Of a DNA stretch of 64,000 bases, positions 8,232 to 17,509 are shown one piece after another. A program made the translations under genes and the position numbers. The notes beneath the pieces are model-generated. The model ran no database searches. It was not told where the DNA came from and saw nothing but the letters and a program-made list of their open reading frames with translations. The first letter of the stretch is position 1; every line of letters begins with the position of its first letter. This stretch comes from Sodalis sp. dw_96 (lineage in GTDB: Bacteria > Pseudomonadota > Gammaproteobacteria > Enterobacterales > Enterobacteriaceae), in NCBI RefSeq assembly GCF_018449575.1, contig NZ_JAAVUT010000009.1, positions 1 through 64,000 on the forward strand, given 5' to 3'.

Positions 8232-9155
8232 TTAGCTTGCCAACAACAACGCCTGTTTTTCCTGCGCCGGTCTTGCAGACGTTGCCAGTGTCGTCAACAC
8301 ATTTTTGACCGCTGTCGCGGAGGGAGACAAAGGCAGCCGAGAGGACATATTCAGCGTTAAGGGCAGAGGAAGACCGGGACTGATAATGCGGGACATCCAG
8401 GCATTGGCGGAACTCACCACGGCAGAAGCGGTGGATTCCGGTAATACCGCTGCTCCCATACCGCTGGCGACCGCGGCTGTCAATGTAGCAAGGGAGTCGA
8501 TTTCTCCAATGATTTTTGCGCTAAGACGACGTAAGGAAAAAGCTTCATCCACTCTCTTGCGGATAGCGGAAAAATCACAGGGCAAAAACAGTTGTCTGGA
8601 AGCGACATCGTTTAATTCTATATTTTTACCGGGATTATTCTCGGTCCCGACGAGATACAAATCCTCTTTCAACAGCGGCAGGCTATTGATACCCGCATAG
8701 ATGGTCGGATCATAATGTATAGCCATATCCAGATGACCGCTGCTCACTTTTTCGTTCAGTACGACGGAACTGTTTTCATGAAGATAGACCGTTAATTGAG
8801 GATACTGATCCCGCACGGATTGTAATAACGGCATAATCAACGGACAGGAAGAGGTTCCCGGTGCCAGGCCAATCGAAACTTGCCCTTCCAGGGTTTGATC
8901 TACATTGCAGACGGCTTTTTGCGCAAGTTCGCATTGTTGCAGGATTGCACGGGCATGAGAATATAGAATCTTGCCTGCTTCAGTAGGCGTCACGCCGCGT
9001 TTGGTTCTAACCAGTAATTTTTGGTCGAGTTCACTTTCCAGAGTAGCAACCTGCTGACTTAGCGCGGGTTGCGCAATATGCAGAACTTCCGCCGCCTGTG
9101 TCAGGCTACCGATATCGACGATTTTTACAAAGTATTTGAGACGTCTTAAATTCAT
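8232..9155 (-). CDS. nac: Nitrogen assimilation control regulator Nac (LysR family)
   Basis: 307 residues. The N-terminal winged helix (1-60) reads MNLRRLKYFVKIVDIGSLTQ and then AAEVLHIAQPALSQQVATLE, almost identical to E. coli and Klebsiella Nac. The effector domain also matches (FLPCDFSAIRKRVDEAFSLRR, SLATLTAAVASGMGAAVLPE). Nac couples sigma-54-dependent nitrogen control to sigma-70 genes, activating urease, hut and put operons and repressing gdhA and its own gene. A sigma-54 promoter and upstream NtrC-like sites are visible on this strand. In E. coli nac lies near cbl and tRNA-Asn genes at 44 min, so its place beside serT is different. Confidence 0.95.
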   Translation of the reverse strand: MNLRRLKYFVKIVDIGSLTQAAEVLHIAQPALSQQVATLESELDQKLLVRTKRGVTPTEAGKILYSHARAILQQCELAQKAVCNVDQTLEGQVSIGLAPGTSSCPLIMPLLQSVRDQYPQLTVYLHENSSVVLNEKVSSGHLDMAIHYDPTIYAGINSLPLLKEDLYLVGTENNPGKNIELNDVASRQLFLPCDFSAIRKRVDEAFSLRRLSAKIIGEIDSLATLTAAVASGMGAAVLPESTASAVVSSANAWMSRIISPGLPLPLTLNMSSRLPLSPSATAVKNVLTTLATSARPAQEKQALLLAS

Positions 9156-9199
9156 TTCTGCCTCCGTCGCAGCTTCACCATTATCATTGCTGGGAATAA

Positions 9200-9215
9200 T
9201 GCAAAAAGCAGACCA
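9200..9215 (-). promoter_or_regulatory. Sigma-54 promoter of nac
   Basis: On the minus strand TGGTCTGCTTTTTGCA has GG and GC separated by exactly 10 nt, the -24/-12 pattern of RpoN promoters. It is 45 bases before the nac ATG, giving a transcript start near 9189. nac is transcribed by sigma-54 in Klebsiella and E. coli. Confidence 0.85.
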
Positions 9216-9345
9216 AAAACATAACGACGTTGCCTAATGATGACAATTTATGGATTTTATAGTTAAATAAGAATAAGTTATGACTTATTTCCTCGTCTCG
9301 CTCATATGGTATATACAAAAGGTATGCAATACCATGAGCCACAAC

Positions 9346-9362
9346 TGCACCATAAAGACGCA
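9346..9362. promoter_or_regulatory. Candidate NtrC (NRI) site
   Basis: TGCACC-N5-GACGCA, one perfect and one 4-of-6 half of the TGCACC-N5-GGTGCA dyad. Its centre is about 165 bp upstream of the inferred nac start, close to the position of the NtrC site in the Klebsiella nac promoter. Confidence 0.55.
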
Positions 9363-9561
9363 TGCTGATGAGCATAGTGCCGAAACGATCCCAACGAATC
9401 AAAAAGAAGCGGCCGAAACCGGCCTATGCCTGGATCTTGGGTGTTTCTCCTTAGACGATCATTCAAAACATCTCTAGACGTTAAATTATAAGTAGATGTT
9501 ATCACCTGCCGCCTGGTTTTTTATGAGGCCATGTATTCTTCCTGGCAGCGGGCAAAACGGT

Positions 9562-9578
9562 TGCACTATGAGAGTGCC
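9562..9578. promoter_or_regulatory. Second candidate NtrC site
   Basis: TGCACT-N5-AGTGCC is an almost perfect dyad of the NtrC type, about 380 bp upstream of the inferred nac start. Enhancers can act at this distance, but the match could be chance. Confidence 0.4.
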
Positions 9579-10011
9579 AAGCCTGTTGGCTTTCGAACTG
9601 AACATCGCTCCGGCGCCGGGCGACACTCCCCTTCACGTCACTCTATTCATTGCTAACGGGCTAAAAAATCAGTTTTCTGACAGCGGTACGTTACTAACAG
9701 CCGGTGCGCCAATTTAGACTCGCTCTTTCGCCTGGCCCGTAATTGCCTGCGGGCTATATCCGATAGAATATTTCCTATTTTTAATTGGGAAATCTGATGA
9801 CGAAAGAACTTCTCGGGACAAGCAGCGTTTTAGCTGTATACAAACTGAGGGGCAAGTCATTGCCTATGATCGGAAAACCAAGATTAGCCCAATGCCGGAT
9901 ACGTGAAAAATCAGTCATTGAGTGACTTGAAGAGCTCCAACCCGATACTCAAAGTCACGGATCAAACCGCATTTGCTACATGGGATTGTGTGAGTAACTT
10001 ATTGAAATAAG
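9579..10011. other. Intergenic region between nac upstream DNA and serT
   Basis: 433 bases. Frames here are short and unlike any known family; one runs from 9496 to 9717 and a roughly 40-codon frame opens with ATG at 9796. This is the 3' side of serT, a common integration spot, but I find no repeat of the tRNA end and no integrase. Confidence 0.4.
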
Positions 10012-10099
10012 TGGCGGAGGAGGTGAGATTCGAACTCACGAACGCTTTCGCGTCGCCGGTTTTCAAGACCGGTGCCTTCAACCGCTCGGCCACTCCTCC
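10012..10099 (-). tRNA. serT: tRNA-Ser, anticodon TGA
   Basis: 88-nt class II tRNA with encoded CCA. The acceptor is GGAGGAG/CTCCTCC with G73. The anticodon arm is CCGGT-CTTGAAA-ACCGG, giving TGA, and the long variable arm is CGACGCGAAAGCGTTCG. It reads UCA and UCG/UCU by wobble. It sits next to yccA exactly as serT does in E. coli. Confidence 0.97.
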
Positions 10100-10327
10100 G
10101 CAACGAGGCGAACTATAAACAGAGTCGTTTCTCTTGTAAAGGGAGAAATGTTCTAATCGCTTGAATTTTCACCGCTAGTCCAGAGGATGGATGATCACTG
10201 TACATAGCAGGCCTATAAATAGGCCATTTTATGCGTAAAGAAGGGTAAAACGATTAGGAGGGGCGTAACCAAACCATTAATCTGACAGCCAAATACCGAT
10301 GAATATTTTTCACCAGGAGATTGACCC

Positions 10328-10990
10328 ATGGATCGTTTGGCTACGACATCATCCACCCGCGAGCGCTCATTGCTAAGTACCCATAAGGTGCTGCGCAACA
10401 CTTATTTCCTGCTGTCGCTGACCCTGGGGTTTTCCGCTCTGACGGCCACCGCCAGCACCCTGCTGCAGTTGCCCGCGCCAGGGCTGATCCTCATGATGGT
10501 CGGTTTTTACGGTTTGATGTTCCTGACATACCGTTTGGCCGATAAGCCGGCGGGCATTCTGGCGGCCTTCGCGTTTACCGGCTTTCTGGGATACTGCCTG
10601 GGGCCGCTACTGAGCATGTTGCTCGCCTCAGGGGCCGGTGACATCATTATGCTGGCGCTGGGCGGTACCGCGCTGGTGTTTTTCTGCTGTTCCGCCTATG
10701 TTCTCACCACCCGTAAAGACATGTCATTCCTGTCGGGCATGATGATGGCGGGATTTGTGGTTTTACTGGTGGCGGTCATCGCCAATCTGTTCCTGCATAT
10801 ACCGGCTCTGTCAATGGCGATAAGCGTCCTGTTTATTCTGTTTTCATCGGGCGCCATTTTATGGGAAACCAGCAATATCATCCATGGCGGGGAAACCAAT
10901 TATATCCGCGCTACCGTAGGTCTTTACGTCTCCCTCTATAATATATTCGTCAGCCTGCTGAGCATACTGGGCTTTATGCGCAACAATTAA
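10328..10990 (+). CDS. yccA: Inner-membrane protein YccA, Bax inhibitor-1 family
   Basis: 220 residues, E. coli YccA 219. About seven hydrophobic helices fill residues 27-215. The family segments [13 protein letters not shown] and [20 protein letters not shown] are present. CAGGAGATTGACCC ahead of the ATG provides the ribosome site. YccA is a substrate and modulator of the FtsH protease at the inner membrane and protects SecY from degradation when translocons jam. It is a monocistronic gene between serT and a strong terminator. Confidence 0.95.
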   Translation: MDRLATTSSTRERSLLSTHKVLRNTYFLLSLTLGFSALTATASTLLQLPAPGLILMMVGFYGLMFLTYRLADKPAGILAAFAFTGFLGYCLGPLLSMLLASGAGDIIMLALGGTALVFFCCSAYVLTTRKDMSFLSGMMMAGFVVLLVAVIANLFLHIPALSMAISVLFILFSSGAILWETSNIIHGGETNYIRATVGLYVSLYNIFVSLLSILGFMRNN

Positions 10991-11062
10991 TTGCCGACCT
11001 TTCAGACTGCTGACAAACGTACTCGACGCCAATAAGGCGGTACAGGCACTTTATCAACGCAC

Positions 11063-11098
11063 ACAAAAAGGGCCTTCAGATTTGAAGGCCCTTTTTGT
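11063..11098 (+). terminator. Intrinsic terminator after yccA
   Basis: A long stem AAAAAGGGCCTTCA/TGAAGGCCCTTTTT with a 4-nt loop. The A-run and T-run flanks make it bidirectional in principle. It lies 72 bases after the yccA stop. Confidence 0.9.
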
Positions 11099-11163
11099 AG
11101 GATGCCGTTTATCGGTACATTTGCTAACATACCCCGCCAGGTTGATGGGTCATGGGGAGCAGG

Positions 11164-11490
11164 ATGGAATTTAACGGCAAAGACATCGAAACCGATGCGC
11201 AGGGTTATCTGAAAAACAGCGGGGATTGGCATGAAGCGCTGGCGGAAGCCATTGCCAAACAAGAACAGATTGCATTGACGGAGGCACATTGGCAGGTGAT
11301 TCATTTTGTCCGTGATTTCTACCTGCAGTTTAATACCTCCCCCGCTATCCGCATGCTGGTAAAAGCCATGAAACAAAAATACGGCGAGGAGAAAGGCAAC
11401 AGTCGTTACCTCTACCGGTTGTTTCCCCAGGGGCCGGCAAAACAGGCCACTAAAATCGCTGGTTTACCAAAACCTGTCAAATGCATTTAG
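11164..11490 (+). CDS. tusE: Sulfurtransferase TusE
   Basis: 108 residues. The ATG at 11164 is chosen because GGGGAGCAGG lies just upstream and the product then aligns with E. coli TusE (109 residues); an ATG at 11152 would place that site inside the gene. The C-terminal half ([40 protein letters not shown]) is nearly invariant, and the penultimate Cys (PVKC-I) is the persulfide carrier. TusE takes sulfur from TusBCD and hands it to MnmA for 2-thiouridine formation at U34 of Lys, Glu and Gln tRNAs. Confidence 0.97.
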   Translation: MEFNGKDIETDAQGYLKNSGDWHEALAEAIAKQEQIALTEAHWQVIHFVRDFYLQFNTSPAIRMLVKAMKQKYGEEKGNSRYLYRLFPQGPAKQATKIAGLPKPVKCI

Positions 11491-11506
11491 TGTGAAGAGC
11501 TAATGG

Positions 11507-11791
11507 TTAATAGCGAACCTGGAAGCCGTTAAATTCGAATTCGTCAACCGATTTCGGTTCGCTCAGGATCTTCTCGATACGAGCGCTGCGGGGTCCGCCT
11601 TGCTTCAGCCAGTCTTGGAACTTGTCTAGCTGTTTCCCGTCGCCGCAGGCCACCACCTCAACGCCGCCATCCTCAAGATTACGCACATAGCCCACTAACC
11701 CCAGCTCTTGAGCCCGATGCTGAGCGTGGTAACGAAACCCCACCCCTTGCACCACGCCGTAGATATAGATTGAGGTGCATACTTTGCTCAT
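11507..11791 (-). CDS. yccX: Acylphosphatase
   Basis: 94 residues, slightly longer than E. coli YccX (92). The signature [10 protein letters not shown] ends with the catalytic Arg20, and Asn38 (VRNLEDG) is the second catalytic residue. The enzyme hydrolyses carboxyl-phosphate bonds of small acyl phosphates in the cytosol. It converges with tusE, 16 bases apart, and diverges from rlmI, with 87 bases for both promoters. Confidence 0.97.
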   Translation of the reverse strand: MSKVCTSIYIYGVVQGVGFRYHAQHRAQELGLVGYVRNLEDGGVEVVACGDGKQLDKFQDWLKQGGPRSARIEKILSEPKSVDEFEFNGFQVRY

Positions 11792-11878
11792 GATTCCCCC
11801 TGGAAAACGGCTAATGTTTGCAATTGTCCGCGCTTATTCGCAGAATGGCGCTCTTTATCTCACTCAGTATAATTCAAG

Positions 11879-13069
11879 ATGACAAAACGTTTATTTCTTG
11901 CCAAGGGCCGGGAAAAATCCTTGCTTCGTCGCCATCCGTGGATCTTTTCCGGCGCCGTGCAGCGGGTGGAAGGCAAAACGCAATCCGGTGAGACTATCGA
12001 CATTTGCGACGATAAGGGCAATTGGTTAGCCCGCGGCGCCTATTCTCCCCAATCGCAAATCCGTGCCCGCGTCTGGACTTTTCAAGCCGATGAATCCATT
12101 GACGTGGACTTTTTTATTCGTCGGCTGACCACCGCACAACGTTTACGGGATCTGTTGGCAACACGCGATAATCTGGACGCCTACCGATTAATTGCCGGCG
12201 AATCAGACGGCTTGCCGGGCATCACCATCGATCGCTACGGCGCTTTCCTGGTATTGCAACTGCTCTCCGCAGGGGCGGAATACCATCGCGCCACGCTGAT
12301 ACTGGCTTTGCAGCAATGCTATCCGACTTGTTCCATTTACGATCGCTCAGACGTAGCGGTACGTAAAAAGGAAGGGTTGGAGCTGACCAGCGGGATAATA
12401 ACCGGCGAAGCGCCACCCGATTTATTGGCGATACGCGAGCACGATATGTCCCTGCTGGTGGATATTACCCAGGGCCATAAGACCGGTTTTTATCTGGACC
12501 AGCGAGACAGCCGTCTGGCCGCGCGTAGATATGCCGCCGGACGCCGGGTCTTGAACTGTTTTTCCTACACCGGGGCATTTAGCGTCGCAACCTTATTGGG
12601 CGACTGCCTGCAGGTAACCAATGTGGATACCTCACAGCATGTGCTGGATATCGCGAGGCAAAACGTCGAACGCAATCATCTGGACTTAGGTAAAGCCGAA
12701 TTTGTACGGGAAGACGTTTTTCAATTGTTGCGGCAATATCGGGAACAGGGCCGGATGTTCGACATGGTAGTCATGGATCCGCCGAAATTCGTGGAAAACA
12801 AAAACCAGCTGGCCAGTGCCTGTCGCGGTTATAAAGATATTAATATGCTGGCACTTCAACTGCTGGCGCCCGAAGGTATTTTGTTGACTTTCTCGTGCTC
12901 CGGGCTGATGACCACCGATCTTTTTCAAAAGATCGTCGCCGATGCCGCCCTGGATGCTCATAGGGATATACAATTTATCGAACAATTCCGTCAGGCAGCG
13001 GATCATCCTGTGCTGTCCCCTTACCCGGAAGGCCTCTATCTTAAAGGTTTCGCTTGCCGGGTAATTTAA
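11879..13069 (+). CDS. rlmI: 23S rRNA m5C1962 methyltransferase RlmI
   Basis: 396 residues, the E. coli length. An N-terminal PUA domain (1-75) is followed by a central domain and a Rossmann methyltransferase. The SAM motif [11 protein letters not shown] lies near 223, [10 protein letters not shown] near 298, and the catalytic-cysteine loop FSCSGLM near 338. It methylates C1962 of 23S rRNA. The gene is single, divergent from the acylphosphatase gene, and followed by hspQ with its own heat-shock promoter. Confidence 0.97.
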   Translation: MTKRLFLAKGREKSLLRRHPWIFSGAVQRVEGKTQSGETIDICDDKGNWLARGAYSPQSQIRARVWTFQADESIDVDFFIRRLTTAQRLRDLLATRDNLDAYRLIAGESDGLPGITIDRYGAFLVLQLLSAGAEYHRATLILALQQCYPTCSIYDRSDVAVRKKEGLELTSGIITGEAPPDLLAIREHDMSLLVDITQGHKTGFYLDQRDSRLAARRYAAGRRVLNCFSYTGAFSVATLLGDCLQVTNVDTSQHVLDIARQNVERNHLDLGKAEFVREDVFQLLRQYREQGRMFDMVVMDPPKFVENKNQLASACRGYKDINMLALQLLAPEGILLTFSCSGLMTTDLFQKIVADAALDAHRDIQFIEQFRQAADHPVLSPYPEGLYLKGFACRVI

Positions 13070-13084
13070 AAAAGACCGCCCTCA

Positions 13085-13112
13085 CTTGATATTGTCCGCT
13101 TATCCCCCATAT
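13085..13112 (+). promoter_or_regulatory. Sigma-32 heat-shock promoter of hspQ
   Basis: CTTGATA, a 13-bp spacer, then CCCCATAT, a one-mismatch copy of the RpoH consensus CTTGAAA-N13-CCCCATNT. The transcript would start near 13119, 27 bases before hspQ. No standard sigma-70 promoter competes at this position. Confidence 0.88.
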
Positions 13113-13145
13113 TTAGGATAAGGCACTATTACGCGGGAGCTCTTT

Positions 13146-13463
13146 ATGATTGCCAGCAAATTTGGAATCGGGCAGCAGGTCCGTCACAAGCTACTGGGTT
13201 ATTTGGGTGTGGTTATTGATGTTGATCCTGAATACTCCCTGGAAAAACCCTCACTGGACGAAATTGCAGCCGACGACAAGCTGCGCGCCGCTCCTTGGTA
13301 TCATGTTGTGATGGAAGACGATGATGGCAAGCCGGTGCATACCTATCTGGCCGAGGTCCAGCTTAATTATGAAATGGCGCCGGTTCATCCTGAGCAACCG
13401 ACTCTGGACGATTTGGCTGAGTCGATTCGCCAGCAGCTGCAAGCACCTCGCTTGAGAAACTGA
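13146..13463 (+). CDS. hspQ: Heat-shock protein HspQ
   Basis: 105 residues, E. coli HspQ 105. The start [20 protein letters not shown] and the [13 protein letters not shown] segment are family signatures. HspQ binds hemimethylated oriC, affects DnaA stability and acts as a Lon specificity factor. GGGAG seven bases before the ATG is the ribosome site. The sigma-32 promoter just upstream accounts for its heat induction. Confidence 0.96.
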   Translation: MIASKFGIGQQVRHKLLGYLGVVIDVDPEYSLEKPSLDEIAADDKLRAAPWYHVVMEDDDGKPVHTYLAEVQLNYEMAPVHPEQPTLDDLAESIRQQLQAPRLRN

Positions 13464-13470
13464 TTGAAAA

Positions 13471-13500
13471 TTACGCGGACAGAACGTCCGCGTAATTGTT
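13471..13500. terminator. Bidirectional terminator between hspQ and yccU
   Basis: A perfect 10-bp stem TTACGCGGAC/GTCCGCGTAA with a 4-nt loop sits between the two convergent stops. It has T-rich sequence on the right and A-rich sequence on the left. Confidence 0.8.
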
Positions 13501-13914
13501 TCATTTTGCCAGACCCAAGCGTCTGATCTCGATTTTCGGACAGCGATCCATTACGACCTTCATACCGACATTTTTCGCCAACACCGCCGCCTGTTCATTT
13601 ACCACGCCCAGCTGCGTCCATAATACCTTGGCATCTATCGCAATGGCTTCCTGGGTCAGGTCATACACCGCTTCTGAACGCCGGAAGATATCCACCATAT
13701 CCACCTTGACCGGAATACCCGCCAGGTCGGCGTAAACGCGTTGACCCAAAATCTCACGCCCCGCCAGAATTGGGTTAACAGGGAAGACCTGATAGCCCTG
13801 TTCAAGTAAATACGCCATGACATCGTGGCTGGCGCGTGAAGGTTTTTCACTGGCCCCCACCAGGGCAATGGTTTTCACGGACGTCAAAATGTCGCTAATG
13901 TCGGTATCGGTCAT
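13501..13914 (-). CDS. yccU: CoA-binding protein YccU
   Basis: 137 residues, same as E. coli. It is a single Rossmann fold of the CoA_binding family: TIALVGASEKPSRASHDVMAYLLEQG near residue 16 is the nucleotide loop, and VDMVDIFRRSEAV and LWTQLGVVNEQAA follow. The physiological role is not established. It converges on hspQ across a shared terminator. Confidence 0.93.
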   Translation of the reverse strand: MTDTDISDILTSVKTIALVGASEKPSRASHDVMAYLLEQGYQVFPVNPILAGREILGQRVYADLAGIPVKVDMVDIFRRSEAVYDLTQEAIAIDAKVLWTQLGVVNEQAAVLAKNVGMKVVMDRCPKIEIRRLGLAK

Positions 13915-14094
13915 GACGTATCTCCGGTTTGATACTTGAATGTTAAGTGTATACCAGCGTGTAAGAAAACAAGGTAATTAGTACAAATCAAATAATTTCA
14001 AAATAAAAATATTTGTGAATAAATGCTACAAAAACATTATTATGCGCTCAATAACGATGGTAAAAAGCCGATAATGTCCGGCAAGGGGAACATA

Positions 14095-14580
14095 ATGAAT
14101 TTTTTGCGCGTCTCTATTATCTGGGTAAGTCTGTTTATTGCGTTGCCCGCGTCAGCGATTAGCCTGCAATTGCCCCCGTCCATGGAATTACTGATAGTCG
14201 ACGGTACGCCCGTGAATAGCATACTATTACGAGGTGCCGACAGCCTTGAACTCACTCAGGGGCAACACCAACTGGTATTGACCTTGAGCAAAAAAACTTA
14301 CGACAGCCATGATAGGCTGGGGAGCTTTCGTCCGTTCTACCTGATTGTGCTGTTCGATACCTGGAACGCACGACGTTTGCGCTTTCAGCTGCCGACGCTC
14401 ACCACCCGGGATGAGATTGACCATTTTATCAGCCTGCCGGTACTGGCACTTGTGGATGAACATGACGCGCCGATGAATGCGGCTTTTAGCCGTTTACCGG
14501 TGGGGAGCGAAGGGGTAATGGCGGCTCTGCGTTACCATGATGGCGAGTATGGCGCAACGCTGCCGGTACCGACGGAGTAA
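14095..14580 (+). CDS. csgI: DUF2057 protein, CsgI/YccT homolog, short form
   Basis: 161 residues from the ATG at 14095, with AAGGGGA upstream. A Sec signal peptide covers about 1-20 (FLRVSIIWVSLFIALPASA). Family motifs follow: LLIVDGTPV, LLRGADSLEL, HQLVLTLSKK. E. coli YccT/CsgI has 220 residues; here the C-terminal 60 or so, with the FLQWA-type ending, are missing. The frame stops at TLPVPTE and nothing recognisable follows. CsgI is a periplasmic inhibitor of curli fibre formation. The short form may have lost part of that role or be a decaying copy. Confidence 0.8.
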   Translation: MNFLRVSIIWVSLFIALPASAISLQLPPSMELLIVDGTPVNSILLRGADSLELTQGQHQLVLTLSKKTYDSHDRLGSFRPFYLIVLFDTWNARRLRFQLPTLTTRDEIDHFISLPVLALVDEHDAPMNAAFSRLPVGSEGVMAALRYHDGEYGATLPVPTE

Positions 14581-14803
14581 TCGAGCGCGTTAATGGTAGG
14601 CCCGCGATCACCGATCGTGCAACGAATCTGTTAAAGGGAGAGCGTGCCAATGAGGTCGAAGCGGGCATGTTTTTTCTGCCCGACCGAGTGCCTCATGGCA
14701 CGGTAGGGCGCGGCGTCATTATCAAGCTAAGCATTTTATGGTTTGCAGTGAAATGGGGTTTCAGTAGTCTATAGACAGCTTATATTTCATTAAAGGAAAG
14801 TAT

Positions 14804-15262
14804 ATGGAGTCAATCACCCGTACCATCGCCATACGCAAACATATTGCCCTGGTCGCTCACGATCATTGCAAGCAATCGTTGCTGAACTGGGTCGAGATCA
14901 ATAAGGCTGTACTGGCGGAGCATACCCTTTATGCCACCGGGACTACCGGGAATCTGGTGCAAAGAAGCACCGGGCTGCCGGTGCACAGTATGTTAAGCGG
15001 ACCGATGGGCGGCGATCAGCAGGTAGGAGCGCTGATTTCGGAAGGTAAAATCGATGTGTTGATTTTCTTCTGGGACCCATTGAACGCCGTGCCGCACGAT
15101 CCCGATGTTAAAGCGTTGCTACGGCTGGCAACCGTCTGGAATATCCCTGTGGCAACAAATCGTTCAACCGCGGATTTATTGATAAGCTCTGCATTGTTCA
15201 GCGGCGAGATTGAAATCGAAATCCCCGATTACCAGCGCTACCTCACCGAACGTTTGCAATAA
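14804..15262 (+). CDS. mgsA: Methylglyoxal synthase
   Basis: 152 residues as in E. coli. Active-site residues are Asp71 (GPMGGDQQ), Asp91, His98 and Asp101 ([14 protein letters not shown]); [13 protein letters not shown] around 46-58 binds phosphate. It converts dihydroxyacetone phosphate to methylglyoxal, a bypass that relieves sugar-phosphate stress. AAAGGAAAG precedes the start. It converges on helD across a small hairpin. Confidence 0.98.
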   Translation: MESITRTIAIRKHIALVAHDHCKQSLLNWVEINKAVLAEHTLYATGTTGNLVQRSTGLPVHSMLSGPMGGDQQVGALISEGKIDVLIFFWDPLNAVPHDPDVKALLRLATVWNIPVATNRSTADLLISSALFSGEIEIEIPDYQRYLTERLQ

Positions 15263-15269
15263 ACGACCT

Positions 15270-15292
15270 CGGGTGGTGAAAAACACCGCCCG
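15270..15292. terminator. Hairpin between mgsA and helD
   Basis: CGGGTGGTG and CACCGCCCG around an AAAAA loop, directly after the mgsA stop and before the helD stop on the other strand. There is no long U-run. Confidence 0.55.
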
Positions 15293-15306
15293 AATCTAAA
15301 TCGCAT

Positions 15307-17361
15307 TTAGGGTTTGCGCGCCTCCGGTACGCCAAGTTGCGCCAATGCCTCGATAAATACCGAAGGCCGCTCAGGATCGTGCAGCAGCCAGACCTGCTGT
15401 TTGGCCCTGGTAAGCGCGACATACAATAGACGCCGCTCCTCGGCATCAGGGAAATCCTCCGGCTGCGGCAGCAAAACCTGTTCAAACACCGTTTCACGCG
15501 CCGCTGCCGGGAACCCGTCCTTACCCTCGTTCATGCCGACAATGATGACATAATCCGCCTGTTGCCCTTTGCTGCCGTGCATGGTCATAAAATCGATATT
15601 CAAGGTCGGCCAGCGGGTGGCCGCTTTATCCAGCGGGGACGGACGCAGATAATGGTAACGGGCCAATATCAGAATCCGTTCTTCGGGCAGGGCGAACCCG
15701 CTGAGTTTATTCAGCAGCGCCTCCAACTGGTGGTCGGGCAGGATCAAAACGGATTTTTTGCTGCCCTTGACCAGGCTGTTGAGGTTTTTTTTGAGCTGAT
15801 AGGGATTTTGCAGCACAAACGCCGTGGCGATTTCACCGATGCGCTGATTGAATCGATAAGTGGTGTCCAGGGCACACTGTGCTCCGGCATCGAAACGTTC
15901 GGTAAAGCCGGTGGTCAGGGAAAGCTCGGCGCCGCTGAAACGATAAATCGCCTGCCAGTCGTCACCGACGGCAAACAGCGAGGTCCGTCGATTTTGTTGA
16001 ATCAGCGCTTCCAATAACCTCATGCGCTGGGGGGAGATATCCTGATATTCGTCCACCAGGATATGTTTCCACGGGCTGATAAATCGCCCTTTTTGCAGAA
16101 TATCCACCGCCTGGTGCATCAGTCCGGCAAAATCTACCGCACCTTCCTCTTTCAGGGCCTGCTTCCAGACTTTTAACAGCGGCGACAGCAGACGGATACG
16201 TTTTTGGAACACGTCGTGTAAATCATCGGGGGCCTGGTGGATCATTTCCGCCTGGGTGCCGCCATGCATGCGCATCAAGCCGATCCAGCGCTCGATACGC
16301 GGCGCCAGGCGTTGCGCCAGCCCCTCATCCTGCCAGTAATCCCCTTCGGGGACTTCCCATCCCAACTCCTCGACCATCAATTGCCGCCAGCCTTTTGCCT
16401 GGGGCTTTTTCTCCGCGCATTGCTGACGCCATTGCGTTATCAATAATTCGCGCCGCGCCGGACCGTCACTCTCAAGAGCGCTTATGGCGGGGGCCTTTTT
16501 ACTGCCTTGCCGGATAATAAACAGGGCCAGGGCATGAAAAGTCCAGGATCGAATCCCCTCTACCTGCAACCGCAGCCGGATGCGTTCGTCCATTTCCGCC
16601 GCCGCCTGCCGACCGAAGGCCAACATCAGGATTTGCTCCGGTTCGGCCTCCCTGCGTCTTATCAGCCAGCCGGCACGGGCCACCAGTACCGAGGTCTTAC
16701 CGCTGCCGGCACCCGCCAGCACCAACAGGGCGTTTTCGCCGTTCACCACCGCACGGCTTTGGGAAGGATTAAGGGGCGAACTCTCGACGGTGCTGAAATA
16801 GTCTTGATGCTGTTCCAGCATTTTATCCGTCCATAGCCGATTGCATTGCTCCGTCATTGCCGCGCCCTGCTCCAGCCACCGCAGGCAAAAGCGATAATTA
16901 TCGCGGCAGTGATCAAACTCGGGCAGGCGCGCCAGCGGCAGCGGCAGCGCCGCAAACGCCTCGCGGATACTCCCCTGCAGCGCCGCCAGCCGGCTCGCCT
17001 GGAACCATTGATCCCGGGCCGCGGCCTGTTCAATAGCGGTCACCTGTTGGCCGAGCACATCGGCGCACACATCGCTCATATCCCGGCTCCAATCCTGCCA
17101 GATTTTTTCCAGATGATGATAAAACCGCTGTGTTTCCTGCCACTCCGTACCGTGGAGGCGGACCACCCGCGCCCCCGGCAATTCAAACTCCAGTTCGCCC
17201 CAGACAATCCCCCGCTTGCAACGAATGGCCAGGATTTCATTGAAGGGGATAATATAGTGATGTTTGTCGCCGCTGACCTCGACGCCGGCATGTAACAATT
17301 GCACCCGATTATACGGATGTTGTGCCAGATGCTTGCCGAGGGAAGTCGATTTCAGTTCCAT
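15307..17361 (-). CDS. helD: DNA helicase IV
   Basis: 684 residues, the same as E. coli HelD. This is a UvrD/Rep-type SF1 helicase: Walker A AGAGSGKTSVLVARAG near 215, Walker B VDEYQDISPQ near 437, SLFAVGDDWQAIYRFSGA near 462, MTMHGSKGQQADYVI near 590 and RRLLYVALTRAKQQVWLL near 645. The N-terminal 190 residues are the HelD-specific extension. It unwinds DNA 3' to 5' and takes part in recombination. Divergent from yccF. Confidence 0.97.
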   Translation of the reverse strand: MELKSTSLGKHLAQHPYNRVQLLHAGVEVSGDKHHYIIPFNEILAIRCKRGIVWGELEFELPGARVVRLHGTEWQETQRFYHHLEKIWQDWSRDMSDVCADVLGQQVTAIEQAAARDQWFQASRLAALQGSIREAFAALPLPLARLPEFDHCRDNYRFCLRWLEQGAAMTEQCNRLWTDKMLEQHQDYFSTVESSPLNPSQSRAVVNGENALLVLAGAGSGKTSVLVARAGWLIRRREAEPEQILMLAFGRQAAAEMDERIRLRLQVEGIRSWTFHALALFIIRQGSKKAPAISALESDGPARRELLITQWRQQCAEKKPQAKGWRQLMVEELGWEVPEGDYWQDEGLAQRLAPRIERWIGLMRMHGGTQAEMIHQAPDDLHDVFQKRIRLLSPLLKVWKQALKEEGAVDFAGLMHQAVDILQKGRFISPWKHILVDEYQDISPQRMRLLEALIQQNRRTSLFAVGDDWQAIYRFSGAELSLTTGFTERFDAGAQCALDTTYRFNQRIGEIATAFVLQNPYQLKKNLNSLVKGSKKSVLILPDHQLEALLNKLSGFALPEERILILARYHYLRPSPLDKAATRWPTLNIDFMTMHGSKGQQADYVIIVGMNEGKDGFPAAARETVFEQVLLPQPEDFPDAEERRLLYVALTRAKQQVWLLHDPERPSVFIEALAQLGVPEARKP

Positions 17362-17509
17362 AGGGTTGCCGCGATTCCTGATGGTTAAGGCGCAAGGGGG
17401 TCTGCTACAGAGTAACTTGTTCTGCTCCAGCCTGGAAATCAGGGTAGAATAGCCCTCATTCTACTGAGGTAACCTATCAAATCAACCTCAACACCTGCAA
17501 AATCAGACC

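Noticed and set aside
9184-9717. Several 65-73 residue frames upstream of nac
   Set aside because: They overlap each other on both strands and cover the sigma-54 promoter and NtrC-like sites; no family resemblance.
9834-9849. Possible LexA box near CTGTATACAAACTG
   Set aside because: The second half does not read ACAG at the required distance, and no SOS gene follows.
10012-10099. Duplicated serT 3' end marking an integrated island
   Set aside because: No second copy of the tRNA 3' sequence and no integrase were seen between 1.8 and 10 kb, so island boundaries cannot be defined here.
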